Below, piece after piece: positions 23,201 through 34,070 of a DNA stretch of 64,000 nucleotides. The notes below the pieces were generated by a model that was not told the origin of the DNA, searched no databases, and saw only the letters and a program-made list of their open reading frames with translations. This stretch comes from Macrolepiota albuminosa (lineage: Eukaryota; Basidiomycota; Agaricomycetes; Agaricales; Agaricaceae), in contig JAMWFC010000088.1 of the NCBI GenBank assembly GCA_027475525.1, positions 1,395,534 to 1,459,533 of the forward strand. Reading direction: 5' to 3'. Position 1 is the first letter of the stretch. Each line of letters begins with the position of its first letter. The position numbers were made by a program, and so were the translations under genes.

Positions 23201-23290
23201 CGCTGAGAGAAGACTCTCCCTAGGTCTGACCCGGGTACACAAAATACTGAACCTAGAAGCGACCTATTTTATATGGACACTATAATTAAC
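20235..23290 (+). pseudogene. Decayed LINE (non-LTR retrotransposon)
   Basis: Recognisable pieces appear in order. An endonuclease lies at about 20,400-21,115 (ILSVEETHLSDGRKEEV, LAVYAPN-like FAVYAPNITES, MAGDLNMMEN, SGIPGTDHPL). The RT start is near 21,628-21,930 (NNSSAPEPDGIPYQF, the usual GPDGIP motif altered). The RT core near 22,070 has FADDTTTFL. A C-terminal zinc-knuckle-like region near 23,040-23,270 reads LDHIITECSRVSQKIVWEKA. Frames change repeatedly and stops are many, and the interval 21,930-22,080 lacks most of the RT. Dead copy, probably of the Tad-like group common in basidiomycetes. Confidence 0.8.
21373..21526. repeat. 77-bp exact tandem duplication
   Basis: 21,373-21,449 equals 21,450-21,526, between the LINE endonuclease and RT. 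Confidence 0.95.
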
Positions 23291-23496
23291 AGAGTAATAA
23301 GAAAAGATGAAGATGATAGTCCACATTCACCACTAGAAATAATTAACAAATGGAATAAGACTCTTCAAAATCACCTCCCTTCTCTAGTAGAAAAACCTGA
23401 TTTGAACCCCAGGTGAGCAGCACAGCGGGCAAGAGGGCCTTGCCAAGGACGTAGGCCATTAAGCCACTTGAAACGCTACTCCAAAAAAAAAACTCA

Positions 23497-23800
23497 CCCC
23501 ATTTTTGAAATGAAAATTGAATTTCCAACTAAACCCCACACACATGATTATATAAGCGTTCGTCTGGACGAAGGATTATATAAGCAGCCGTCCAGACAAA
23601 CGCTTATATAATCATGTGTGAGGTTTAGTTGGGAATTTAGTTTTTGTTTCTATTTCAAAAATGGACGAAGAATTATATAAGCAGTCGTCCAGACAAATGC
23701 TTATATAATCATGTGTTGGGGTTTAGTTGGGAATTTATTTAATTTTTATTTCTATTTCAAAAATGGAGTGTTCGTCTAGACGAAGGATTATATAATTGGT
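23497..23800. mobile_element. Foldback element with about 75-bp arms plus an adjoining partial arm
   Basis: Arms 23,497-23,570 and 23,589-23,664 are near-perfect inverted copies (TATAAGCGTTCGTCTGGACG against CGTCCAGACAAACGCTTATA) separated by about 18 bp. A third arm follows at 23,660-23,760, then a short piece GTTCGTCTAGACGAAGG near 23,770. Related short arms occur at 32,881-32,920 and 37,070-37,120. Confidence 0.8.
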
Positions 23801-24412
23801 TGTCAAACTTAATCGGTGTATAGATGACTGAGATGATTGAGGTATTCCTGATCTCCAGAATCTAATTCTAACAACATGTTCCTCAATTGTATAGTTTATT
23901 CTAATCTGTCCATCCGTCCACTCCGTCCCCCCCTTGCGACAACTACTCAACCTGGTTGCCTACGTGACATACACGTACCGCAATCTATTCTGATTTCTGA
24001 TTCTTTGACAACTCCACACTTATATTATTTCGTATGTGAATCCTACTTGTGATATACTATTCCACCCCTTTAGCTAGGAGAGTCCCCTCTGAGTCAGATG
24101 TCACTAAGGCATCATAAGGCGTTCATACTTAGGAAAATAAATTCACACTCCGCTACTCTGTAAAGAACTGGTCAATGAGACTGAGACGCAAAAGCCTTTG
24201 CTTTGAATTGACAGGCATGACAACTGGCTTGACCTTTTGCCATAAGGGACTCAGCAATGAGACTTCGTCTCACTCTAGACTAAGTCAAAAATACATTAGG
24301 TAACGTTTGTTCTATGTCTTATTTGAAGTATTAGGATAGCTGGTCGCGGTAAAAAATCGTATTGTCCAACTAAAAAAGGACTCTACGCTAAAGGGTGGAA
24401 TACATTTGACAA
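23801..24412. other. No gene seen
   Basis: Intergenic DNA between the foldback element and the 3' end of the minus-strand gene at 24,413. Only short ORFs. Confidence 0.5.
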
Positions 24413-26048
24413 TTATACGAAGTCTGCTTTGTCTTCTACTTCTTCAATTTCAACGTATTCATCATCTATTGGCAGATCAACCACGTCTTTAATCCACATC
24501 GGCAGCGAACGTACTGTAGCAGCACGACGATCGGCTTCTTCAGGGTCAGCAAGCAAAATAACGTCTTGAATGTTAAATGAAGTGGTGTCTCCAAAGCGGC
24601 CCTTGTAGACGCTGACTGTGAATGTAGCAATAACAGCGGACCAGTTTGCCACATCAACGTATGCATGAGGCAATGACTGATATTTTTCAAGGTTGAATTT
24701 TTGGTGTCGCCCATCATAAACTGGTACTAGAATCGTTATTCAATTATAATAAGCCATAATAGAAAAAAGTGAGTGAATTTTATGGCTTACCTGAATCTCC
24801 GTATGGTCTTACTGCATCAGACCAAGATAACTTGGTCTGGCTGCGATCACCCTTCTTTGTTGGAGAAGCAGGAGCTAGTCTTGTAGATGAACCCGGTTTG
24901 TCTAAAGAGTCGTTTGGCTGCGATCACCCTTCTTTGTTGGAGAAGCAGGAGCTAGTCTTGTAGATGAACCCGGTTTGTCTAAAGAGTCGTTAGCTTTCTA
25001 TATTAAGTGATGGTCGTTAATTATACTGTATACCTGAACGACTCGTGCTCTTTCTCGTGAGCATTGTTGTAAGGGAGACGCCATCTTGTTGCGTGATTAC
25101 TGACAAATTCTCCTTGTTGGAAACCGCTCCAATAAAGGCCATTGCACGAGGAAACGTGCGATCTGAAAAGGCAACTGATATATAATGTGGGTCGCCTTCG
25201 TCAACCAGATGGCTAAACATGACCATTCCAACAAGATAAAAGACGGAAAAGTTTCGCTTGGCTGTAGAAGATCTTTTTTGCTGGAAGACAAATCCTTGTT
25301 GGAAGTCTTGAGGGTTAGCAGCTGCGAGATTGATGACTTGAATGTTACTTGATTTAGGTACACGAACGTCCAATTCCATAAGACGACTTGCTACACTAGG
25401 AAAGGAGTATTCGAGATTGACAACAGCCTCTTCGGATACTTGGGAAGTTTTGGTGTCATAGCATGTATAATTGATTGCTTCTAGAACGATAGGTTGTGTG
25501 TCGTCGGACTTGGCATCTTGCCTAGAGTAATATATAAAAAAAGTCAGCTGATAAAGTGAAGTGATCCAAATATTTTGACTTACATATTTTGTGAAGTCGA
25601 ATCGTTTATGAATTCAGCATAAGGTAGTTCAGATACAACATCTTTAGCATGTAGCATTCTATAGATTATAGTTCAATTAATTGCGGTGGTTGCAAAATAT
25701 TCAACACGTACTGATTACTGGCACTGGCAATATTTTTTCCTTTATCAAGAATATAACTCAAACCGCTTTCGTCTGTCTCTTCCCTACAATGTCAATAAGC
25801 CTTATCATATCAAGAAAAGGGGTACGATTGAAAACAAACTTCGAGTCCGACTTATTAATATCTTCTTGCATGTTAGCTTCATTGGAAGTCATTCGCTTGT
25901 ACTTCTTCTTTGTTTTCTGCTCTAACATGGTAGCTTTGGTGTCTGATTCAGATCTTATTTGTCGTTTCCTGTACCGTTAATCGTTAGAATCAAACACTAA
26001 TATTGACAATGAAAGTAAAGTAACGTACTTGGCTGAAAGTCGGGCCAT
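24413..26048 (-). CDS. Seven-exon gene of unknown function (gene A)
   Basis: Exons join in phase: 26,048-26,029; 25,968-25,840; 25,783-25,712; 25,658-25,584; 25,521-25,034; 24,993-24,791; 24,726-24,413. The introns have GT starts and AG ends. Exon 6 contains a 77-bp duplication; only after taking 77 bp out does the total become a multiple of three (1,224 nt, 407 residues). The N-terminus is basic and rich in Lys, Arg, Ser. The middle has FPSVASRLMELDVRVP and FSVFYLVGMVMFSHLVDEGD. The C-terminal part has PHAYVDVANWSAVIATFTVS and VILLADPEEADRRA and ends in an acidic tail. I do not recognise the family and see no signal peptide or membrane segment. Gene B starts on the other strand about 0.8 kb away. 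Confidence 0.75.
24838..24991. repeat. 77-bp exact tandem duplication
   Basis: 24,838-24,914 equals 24,915-24,991. It sits in exon 6 of gene A and breaks its frame. Confidence 0.95.
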
Positions 26049-26422
26049 TTGGTTGACGCTATGAGAAAAACTGAAGGCAAAGGTATAAAGGGAGGTTCTT
26101 TTCAACCTGATTGTTTTAAAGCATATTTGTTATCCTCAAAAAGCGTTTTCACACTTACCATATTTAGAGCAATAACAAAAACAGTGGAGTCGCCGATCAT
26201 TTTTAAGCACGTTAATTTAACTAGAATTAGAAATTATTTTCACACTTGCTTGTGTTGATTAGAAGTCGTTTATTTTGCTTTCAACATTGGTTTGCTAAGA
26301 TCAGGTAATTTTTAGTAAGTTTCAACGTGTTAACAAGCAATGTGGCCTATTTCTATCAAAAGCAGTCTGGTAATTTTTAGCAAGTTTCAAGTTTTATGTT
26401 AGCAAGCAATGAGACCTATTTC
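26049..26422. other. Intergenic region between divergent genes A and B
   Basis: No ORF of note. The short direct repeat TAATTTTTAG-AAGTTTCAA occurs twice (26,307 and 26,371). It could hold the promoter of gene A. Confidence 0.45.
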
Positions 26423-26920
26423 TGTCAGAAGCAGCATCAGAAGATCATCAAAAGTATCTTCGGTAGCGTTTGCAACATCATTTTATATCAAATTAGAATT
26501 AGAAGTATAGAATAGAATTAGAAGTAGCATCACAGGATCATCAATAGCATCTTCGGTAGCGCTTATCATTGGTGCAACGTCAACATCAATTAGAAGTTGT
26601 ATCATGGGATCACAAATGTGTACTCTATAATAGTGTAATCGATGCAAGAGGCAACTTCACCATGGTGCATCAGTTTTTAAATGGTAAGACCCTTATTCTT
26701 ATATAATCATCATAGAGGACAACATGCTTTACTGCAAGTTTGCCAATGCCATATTTATATAGTTTCATTCAGATGTTCGAAATGGACAACCATCAAATGC
26801 AATCACTGTTGCAACTTTCCATGGATAAGAGGATTGAAATTTTGAATTGCGAAGATGCAGGAAAGTCAAAATACACATGTGATTTCTCATTATTCTGATG
26901 ATGTTTTGTATTCATTATAG

Positions 26921-28110
26921 TCAATCAAGCAACTTCTTTTGCGAACTTGCGACTCGCAGGTGCCTCCCTTTGTCGCCAACTTGCATACTATGATACAATG
27001 CAGAAAATTGAAGAGGCATTTGAAGTCAAGTCTGTCACCGGTGGCTTTAAATGTCTTGTTTATCGTGGAACGGATTCGGAAGTTTTGCTTGATTTCTCTG
27101 GCTTTATTCTAGAGTTCAGGCTTCCTCCTCTTCCAAACAATTATCGGTCTGTTGCCATATTTGCTGTTATTATTCAATTTTAACTTATTCAAGCTATTAT
27201 TTAGTGTTTGCTGAAACGAATCCAATTCATTAAATTACTTCGTTACCATTATCGCACCATACAATTGCGATTACTTTGATGACGATTTAGCAGCACTAGA
27301 TCTTATTTTCTCTTATTTCGATGGAACGTTTGCCGAAGGTGATATGAATGCGTATAAACCTTATCAAGTTCTTCCGGGGACACATGCTATTTGCCCAAGG
27401 ACAAGGATTTGTACACCAAAAGGGCAGAGTCATTCGCTCACTGAAATAGCACTTCCTGAGGCGGTAGACAATCACGGCGTTCTTACTGGTCTACTTCAGA
27501 CTGGTAGATATGTACATACTGATGACAATATTATTGTCTTTCACGAACTAGTTCCTAACCATGGAAGCAGGTAAGTTTGCTTTTATTGATCAATTAATTG
27601 AAAAATAAAGCAGTCTTTATAGGCAGACGTACAAGCAGATTGCTTATCCTGGAGTTTTTCGCATCGGGCAACTTGTTGAAGCAAGTATCAGTTTTTGCAC
27701 CGTCAAGATTGGGCGAAAGAATGCACCATTAATTCATCTAGATAAGTTACTTCTTGTCGCTAAACATGGAACTACGGTGAGACCCCATCAAGTAGAGTTT
27801 AAGTGCTATAAACTAAAACTTTTACTATCAGTTATTGGAAAATGAGCTAGCTAATGAGACCCCATCAAGTAGAGTTTAAGTGCTATAAACTAAAACTTTT
27901 ACTATCAGTTATTGGAAAATGAGCTAGCTAATCAGTCTCGCAATCTTGAATCTGCAGTATCTTGAGGAGTTCGGAAGCGTCATATTGATATTGATGAAGA
28001 TTTTCCACTTTGACCTACAAAGCGTACAAAATTGACTAGTGAGGCAGATTTCGATGAGGATAAAGACTTTCAAAGGGAGGCGCAGTACCAAGATGAATTG
28101 AATTAGTATG
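26921..28110 (+). CDS. Spliced gene of unknown function (gene B), intact-looking copy
   Basis: Conserved coding blocks with plausible introns: 26,921-27,140 (ATSFANLRLAGASLCRQL, YDTMQKIEEAFEVK); about 27,255-27,571 (NAYKPYQVLPGTHAICP, LPEAVDNHGVLTGLLQTGRY), ending at a GTAAGT donor; 27,623-27,779 (GVFRIGQLVEASISF, LIHLDKLLLVAKHGTT), followed by GTGAGA; a block after the CAG near 27,908 (LLENELANQSRNLESAV); then a basic/acidic end with HIDIDEDFP and SEADFDEDKDFQREAQYQDELN stopping near 28,110. An upstream exon with GQPSNAITVATFHG (26,780-26,830) is likely. The same blocks recur in decayed form at 55,055-56,270. Family not recognised. The acidic end and absence of membrane segments fit a soluble protein. 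Confidence 0.55.
27781..27934. repeat. 77-bp exact tandem duplication
   Basis: 27,781-27,857 equals 27,858-27,934, in a gene B intron. The homologous R1 copy at 56 kb has the segment only once. Confidence 0.95.
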
Positions 28111-28213
28111 CTACTATAAGTTGTTTTTTAAAGTACATAAAGACTTTCAAAGGGAGGCGCAGTACCAAGATGAATTGAATTAGTATGCTACTATAAGTTG
28201 TTTTTTAAAGTAC
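28060..28213. repeat. 77-bp exact tandem duplication
   Basis: 28,060-28,136 equals 28,137-28,213 around the stop of gene B. The second R1 copy (about 56,220-56,300) has it once. Confidence 0.95.
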
Positions 28214-29648
28214 ATGCTGAGAACTCTATATATTCTTCGAATTGCAGTCTGAATGAAGTGTATGTAATTGTTGAATGCAATTGAATATATTCACTTTGAA
28301 TGAAATAAAAGAAAAACACAGTTACATGCAAAAACAGGATTGAAAACTTCGCACAGAAGACCCTCACAACATTGTCTAATCTTTCAAATGAGAAAAAAAT
28401 CAAGTATTATAATTTTAGGAGTAAGACTTGTTTCTTCTCACTCAGCTGTTTGCCCATACACAAAGTCTTACATTCCATTTGACAATCTTCAAACACATTG
28501 CAACGATTTATCGTCGAAAAAGCTGAGATCCCTTACTTTGGCTACTCTTATCCACATAGGATGCTTGTGCCCAAGAGCTTGGAAATATTGAGCTAAACAT
28601 AAAATTATTCATTGATATGTTGGGTCATGGTTCCGAGATATAGCATAGATAGATTGTAGATCGAGGTTATTCCTTGCATGTCAGAAAATGTCTTCAATTT
28701 TTGAAGCCACGTGTTTAAATATTTAAGCTTAAGCTTTTTAAGCTTTAACTAAGATATGTGCTACGTTATCGCTTATTAGAAATAGGAATATATCAATTAA
28801 TTTGTCTTTCAGTAAGTATATTCATCATTCAACAAGAAGGACTAGTAAAACATACCAAGTTCTAACAAATATCATGACATTTCGTCGTCCTTATCAGAGC
28901 TGCCAGTCATGTCTACTCGTCATAGTTTCAGAATAGAACGTAAATTCACAACCACTGCACTGCCATATGCACACTGTACATGCATTCTTTAACAAATTAC
29001 CTAACAAAAGATGAATTTTTGAAATCAATTTGACTCATTTACACTAGCAGCAAAGTATGACGCTTTCTTAACACTAGAGATCTTTATTTAATAATATTAA
29101 TGAGAGTGCCGTGCCAACAGCAAAATAAACATGGTTGAGTACTCATTCTCAACACAATTTTTGGATTCGAACCAAAAGTCATTATCTAATTCAATATTAC
29201 CTGCACAGCCCATCTCAAGATTGACCAGGTGGTACATCTCAGATCACACACTCAGACTATTAGTATGTCCAATTACCTCTTCTGCGCGATGACTATTTTT
29301 TGATGATGTGCCTCCAACAAACAACCACCAACTTGAATCCACAAATGCCTTCAACAAATCACACAACAAAGACTCATCAATCCACTTTGTAAATCCAACG
29401 CCCTTCCATCCACCAACGTCTTTTGCAGTACCACCTCTTTGAATAAACACACCAAGTGCTAAGCGCTTATTTCTCAACCTTTTCGAATTCAGACCAAAAA
29501 GTCATTGTCCGATCCGTCCGATTCTCAACATTACCTGCACAGCCCAACTCAAAGCTGACAAAGTGACATAACCTTCTCAAATTATTCAGTACGTCCATTA
29601 CCTCTTCTATCTATATTCTAACTCAAGGCTAATCAAGTGACGTAAACT
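28214..29648. other. 3' part of R1, no gene seen
   Basis: AT-rich, matched by 56,290-57,950. Only short ORFs without conservation between the two copies beyond general DNA similarity. Confidence 0.55.
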
Positions 29649-29748
29649 NNNNNNNNNNNNNNNNNNNNNNNNNNNNNNNNNNNNNNNNNNNNNNNNNNNN
29701 NNNNNNNNNNNNNNNNNNNNNNNNNNNNNNNNNNNNNNNNNNNNNNNN
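29649..29748. other. Assembly gap of exactly 100 N
   Basis: A fixed-size scaffold gap. The left flank belongs to R1, and the homologous copy continues past 57,930 without a break. Confidence 0.99.
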
Positions 29749-29832
29749 TAAAATAAAAAGTAATAAAAGAAAAAGAAACATGTATGTATGTAAGAGTCGG
29801 GGACTGGCGCACACGTGCGCCGCTACGATTAG
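29749..29832. repeat. Terminal-repeat fragment shared with 36.9 kb
   Basis: AGTAATAAAAGAAAAAGAAA, then TAAGAGTCGGGGACTGGCGC, matches the left arm of the foldback element at 36,916-37,000 and its upstream flank. Only one arm is present here. Confidence 0.7.
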
Positions 29833-31056
29833 ATAATTGTCAACCTGATTAGATGCTCAGTAAACAGTTAAAGAGATGTCCCCCATGCAAACATCTGTCA
29901 ATCTCTCTGCCTCAACTCGATGGATACAGCGAAAGTGATTAACAAACCATACCTGGCAGGTGCGTAATTTTTACGATTGGCCAATCAACGTTCCAACAAC
30001 GCTCTCCATTTCACTCTTTTATCCAGTCTCATTGGCCAACTTCATGTATGGACCTTTTTTGGGCTTTCTTTTGACACCTAACTTCTATGCAGGCTCTTTG
30101 GAATTACATGCTCACAAATGGTCTACTACTTCTGCTTGTATCCTGGCAATGATAAATTCCTGAGACCAGTAGTGAGTAGCTCCTTCCTGATGCCTCTGGT
30201 TAATAACAAATTGGCATTCTAAAGATTGCAGTGCTTTTGTGAGTTCATTCACCAAGCGTTAAAATTGAAATATATACAATCTGCAACATTCCAGCATTTT
30301 GGAGGGCGTACATCTGGCTTTCTTGACGCAAGCCATATATGATATTTACATCATGTACAAGGTGCCTGAGACAGCCTTCCACATCACTTTGTTGGTCTTA
30401 TGATGTTGATAATCTGTAACAATAATCTTGATTTTTTACTTCTAGGGGTACCACAGTACGTAACCTACTCCACATTGAAGTGTTTAAAGCTGAACACTGT
30501 TGGTGCAGGTTTCCATAACAATCACTGTGCGTTATCACACAGTCTACTTCCTAGCCCTTGGCATTAACGATACTATAGTTCGTCATTGCATCAACAGTTC
30601 AGAGGTATGTTATGGCCATTGATGTTTGCTGCCTAATCTGAAAGTTATCCATACGGTTCATCAGTTTCTATGCGTAGAGAGTATCTTGTCGTGAATACCA
30701 TATCCTACATTTGACATCACATGTATTCACCTCAATTGTCCCTAGTCAGCACTGGCAATTGATGGAAATGTCCGTTTGTTGCGTTCATCATATGGATGTC
30801 CTATACATTTACCGGGATTCAAATGTTGATCACGTCCTCATAGCTGGCCACATCTCTTACCCAATTTTGTAGATGTCCTATACATTTACCGGGATTCAAA
30901 TGTTGATCACGTCCTCATAGCTGGCCACATCTCTTACCCAATTTTGTAGATTGAAATTTTTCCTTCAAATATATGTGCTAACTTTTCAGCCAGGTACCGG
31001 GCTAAGTGAGTTCATTTTGTATCAAATCGAAGCTTGTTCAACATACTTTGGGTGGA
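29833..31056. other. No gene recognised
   Basis: Short ORFs only; it may contain the promoter and 5' exons of the GAF-domain gene that follows. A 77-bp duplication is inside. Confidence 0.5.
30795..30948. repeat. 77-bp exact tandem duplication
   Basis: 30,795-30,871 equals 30,872-30,948, upstream of the GAF-domain gene. Confidence 0.95.
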
Positions 31057-32397
31057 ATGCGCAAAACACGTCGAACAAGTTGTTGGCAAGGTACCACTGA
31101 TGTTGAACACGATTCTAGTGCCCTACATAACGAGACACTATTGTCCTCACCACGATCTGATTCATCTTCGGATAGCACGTCCAACAGACTTTCGACACCC
31201 CCACAACAGGATCAACCCTTTCCCCCGCCGGCGCTGTCCAATAGCTCGAAGCACATATCAACCCCGTCGGCATCGCTTCTCAAGGTAGAGTGTGAATCAG
31301 GTCCAAGTGATTACTTTGGTGCGTGCGCGGTCCCTAACAGCGGTTCCTCGGCGAGTATCTCTGAAGTTTTCGCTTGTCCCGCATTGAGACCTTCTGTTCA
31401 GTCATTTAACTCTACGTCGAGCTCGCCAATGTCGGTACCTGCGCTTCCTAGGCGGGTATGTCTGACACGACAGACGTTGTCCCCGCTTCCTGAGGCGTCC
31501 CCTCGTGAGCCACCGTTGTCTGGAGGAAGGATAGCACAGGAGAGTATCACAAGTCTTCGAGTTAATCGTGCGGCGAAGGAGGAACAGATGTTCAGTGACC
31601 TTGGGTATCTTGCTCCGCCCAACCCTCCTGATGAGCTTGAGCGGAGAAGAGCATTGTACAAGTATGTTTTTGACCTTTACTATAAAGTCTTTGCTTCCTC
31701 ACTGCGACTCTAGGTTCAATATCTGGAACACGGGCTCCGATCTCAACTTTGACCGCATTGCGCATCTGGCAAAGTTGGTATTTAGTACCAAGGGTGTGGT
31801 AATATCTCTTATCGATGGCAATGAGCAGTGAGTACATTTAATCTGAATGGGGTCTTTACTGATCTGATATCCCCACACTCAGGTGGCACAAGTCGATATG
31901 TAAGTCCATTTCGGTGATAAGAATGCTTTCCGTGACGACTTTGGATCCACAGCTGGGTTTTGTGCGGGGGGCATTTCATCAACGACCATTGCGCGTGCTC
32001 ACTCCATCTGTGCACACGCTATTCTACAACGGTATGGCAGTCTTTCACACAAGCTTAGTGACACTGTGGCTTACGAAACCTTCCTTCAGGGGTGATGAGC
32101 CGATGGTTGTTCTTGATACCCTGAGCGATTGGCGGTTCGCCAAGAACGTGAGCTCACGCTTTCTCTGGCGCACTTGGCGAGCGTATCTTACGATTGTTTG
32201 CAGCCGGCCGTAATCGGTGCGCCACATGTTCGATTCTATGCGGGAGCACCTTTGAGGACCGCGTTACGATTGTTTGCAGCCGGCCATAATCGGTGCGCCA
32301 CATGTTCGATTCTATGCGGGAGCACCTTTGAGGACCGCGGACGGTTACAACATTGGAGTGTATGTTCATGTCGAACAGTCTACGGATACTCGTGATT
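31057..32397 (+). pseudogene. GAF-domain protein gene, 3' end lost
   Basis: Host-type gene with six exons joining in phase: 31,057 (or upstream)-31,661; 31,714-31,827; 31,883-31,899 (17 nt); 31,953-32,031; 32,090-32,147; from 32,204. The N-terminal 200 residues are Ser/Pro-rich and disordered. Then a GAF-type sensor domain reads FNIWNTGSDLNFDRIAHLAK, STKGVVISLIDGNEQW, HAILQRGDEPMVVLDTLSDW, APHVRFYAGAPLRT, DGYNIG. GAF domains bind small ligands or act in signalling. Exon 6 carries a 76-bp tandem duplication. After DGYNIG the family sequence stops and a short unrelated tail ends at 32,397, so the rest of the domain has been lost. AT-rich and repeat DNA begins here. The true start may lie upstream. 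Confidence 0.75.
32188..32339. repeat. 76-bp tandem duplication with one mismatch
   Basis: 32,188-32,263 repeats as 32,264-32,339. It doubles an intron acceptor (TTTGCAG) and part of the GAF exon 6. Confidence 0.93.
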
Positions 32398-32540
32398 AAT
32401 ATTATCGTTTTTTTCTTTTCAATCTGTCTTACATATGATGATTATTATATAATAATGATACACTGATTTTTTTAAGAGTGATAAATGTTTAAAAAATCTG
32501 AAAAATTCAATTCAGCTTACAATAATACTTTGACAAGTTT

Positions 32541-32856
32541 GTACCGAGTGCCTTAACCGAACGAAGTGAGGTTGAGGCCGGGATTGAGCACTGAGTTGGG
32601 AAATACCGAGGCCTTAACCGAACGAAGTGAGGTTAAGGTGGAGGCTGAATTACTTATACATACTTGGAGCCCTAACCGAACGAAGTGAGGTTAGGGTGGA
32701 GGCTTAGTTGGGGGGGGTTTGGGGGCGAAGCCCCCAACGAGATGCTAGCTGCGTGCCTTCGGCACGCAGCGCAGCTCGGCTTAGTTGGGGGGGGTTTGGG
32801 GGCGAAGCCCCCAACGAGATGCTAGCTGCGTGCCTTCGGCACGCAGCGCAGCTCGT
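32541..32856. repeat. Cluster of GC-rich hairpin repeats
   Basis: Three copies of AACCGAACGAAGTGAGGTT (near 32,555, 32,614, 32,673) are followed by a hairpin TTGGGGGC-GAA-GCCCCCAA and a hairpin GCTGCGTGCC-TTC-GGCACGCAGC. The last two hairpins are doubled by a 77-bp duplication. They form a GC island in an AT-rich neighbourhood. No ORF. Confidence 0.85.
32701..32854. repeat. 77-bp exact tandem duplication
   Basis: 32,701-32,777 equals 32,778-32,854. It contains both GC hairpins, so the true number of hairpin pairs is probably one. Confidence 0.93.
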
Positions 32857-32878
32857 TATATAATAATGATAATAAAAT

Positions 32879-32920
32879 TATTATGTAAGCGTTTGTCTGG
32901 ACAAACACTTATGTAATCAT
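32879..32920. repeat. Short foldback related to the 23.5-kb element
   Basis: ATTATGTAAGCGTTTGTCTG and its near complement ACAAACACTTATGTAATCAT meet at a TGTCTGGACA centre. Confidence 0.65.
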
Positions 32921-32940
32921 TTAACTGAGATGCTTGAGCA

Positions 32941-33020
32941 TGTAAAAGAACCCTTTCTCTTACCCTTTCTCTTACCCTTTCTCTTACTTATGTATAAGAG
33001 AGTCGGGGTTTCTAACTTGA
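32941..33020. repeat. CCCTTTCTCTTAC tandem repeat, part of a dispersed repeat end
   Basis: Three tandem CCCTTTCTCTTAC units are followed by TTATGTATAAGAGAGTCGGG. The single-unit form of the same end is at 35,700-35,735 and 38,828-38,875. Confidence 0.7.
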
Positions 33021-33382
33021 ATAATAACCAACCCTCTCACATGATATAGGAAACTCATTTACGACCAGTCATCATGATTACTTACCTCCACCATACCTCT
33101 CCGGAGCTTCCTCACTATCACGGGAAGGAATGGAACTTCTAGCGCTGCACTGCAGCTACGGTAGACTGTAACCTCCTCGGCTTGCAAGGATGTTTCTTCC
33201 TTCATGATGTTGCCTACTACCATATCATTCATCATGTAAGTTGCCTTTTCTTGCATTCGTATTCCAGGGTCTAACATACGAGTTCTCTTATCTAACAGTT
33301 CTTCCTCAAAATGCGGTTCTGTACATCATTTTCGGCACTTTTGTCAATCTTCCTTCTTAAGTTTACTTTTGTAGATCACGGA
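33021..33382. other. No gene recognised
   Basis: A 72-codon minus-strand ORF (33,277-33,059) has no recognisable feature; treated as chance. Confidence 0.4.
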
Positions 33383-33676
33383 CCTCAGGCTTTAGCATCT
33401 GAAGGCATTCATTGGAGACCATTACGCCTACTCTGACAAACCAGTTTTCAAGGCTCTCTGGGAGGGTTACAACAAGTGTCAGTTCATCGAGAATGAGGGT
33501 TTGTATCTGACGTCTTGTGCCTTCACCGCTCATATACATCTTTTTAGGTGATGTTCTATTCTACTGTGACAGGAAGGGTCAAGCTTTCAGTGTCCCGCTA
33601 AACAGGATTGTGTTGAAGACACCAAGGCTCAGTAGATGTGTATGTCTACCAGTTGATTCTCATTGTCGTCACTAGG
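33383..33676 (+). CDS. Small spliced coding fragment of unknown function
   Basis: Two blocks join in phase across a short intron (donor GTTTGT near 33,499, acceptor TTTTTAG near 33,547). The first holds GDHYAYSDKPVFKALWEGYN and CQFIEN, the second DVLFYCDRKGQAFSVPLNRI, with a stop near 33,676. A TAG acceptor just before 33,384 suggests upstream exons. Could be a fragment of a decayed gene. Confidence 0.4.
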
Positions 33677-34070
33677 TGGAATCTCCATGAAATGTATTCC
33701 AAGATGTAGACCTGTTACACTCATCTAGTGCAAGCACCATGTTCATGTAAAATACAATAGATCTCCAGTACATATATGAGTATAAATTGCCCAAATAAAG
33801 TATTAATTCAACAACTCCTAACTAGTGTTTTCTGTGTGTTTCCAAGTGCTTTGTAGGCTAGTGATCCCATAGCTAACCAATCTACCGGTAGCGAAGAAGG
33901 TTGTCTGTATTGGTCTCGGAACTGAAATTAGATGGTGATTCTCTCAAGGTAGAGAGGGCATTTTCATAAATGCGATGTAAAAGATTCGAGAATGTGTTGG
34001 AGATAGGTATGTAAAGGAGCATGTGCTGCCATTTATTTCAGTCAATTGGGTCGCTTTGTCTACTACTGCC
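33677..34070. other. No gene seen
   Basis: Intergenic, likely 5' region of the DnaJ-like gene that follows. Confidence 0.45.

Larger units (their letters stand above)
26423..29648 (+). repeat. Long dispersed repeat R1, copy 1 (CpG-containing)
   Basis: Homologous along its length, in the same orientation, to 54,469-57,960. It runs up to the assembly gap. Compared with the second copy it keeps many CpG sites (for example CTTCGGTAGCG against CTTTGATAGTG). It contains gene B and about 1.5 kb of 3' non-coding DNA. Confidence 0.85.

Noticed and set aside
32941..33020. CRISPR-like array from CCCTTTCTCTTAC units
   Set aside because: Adjacent tandem units without spacers; a slippage repeat in a dispersed element end.
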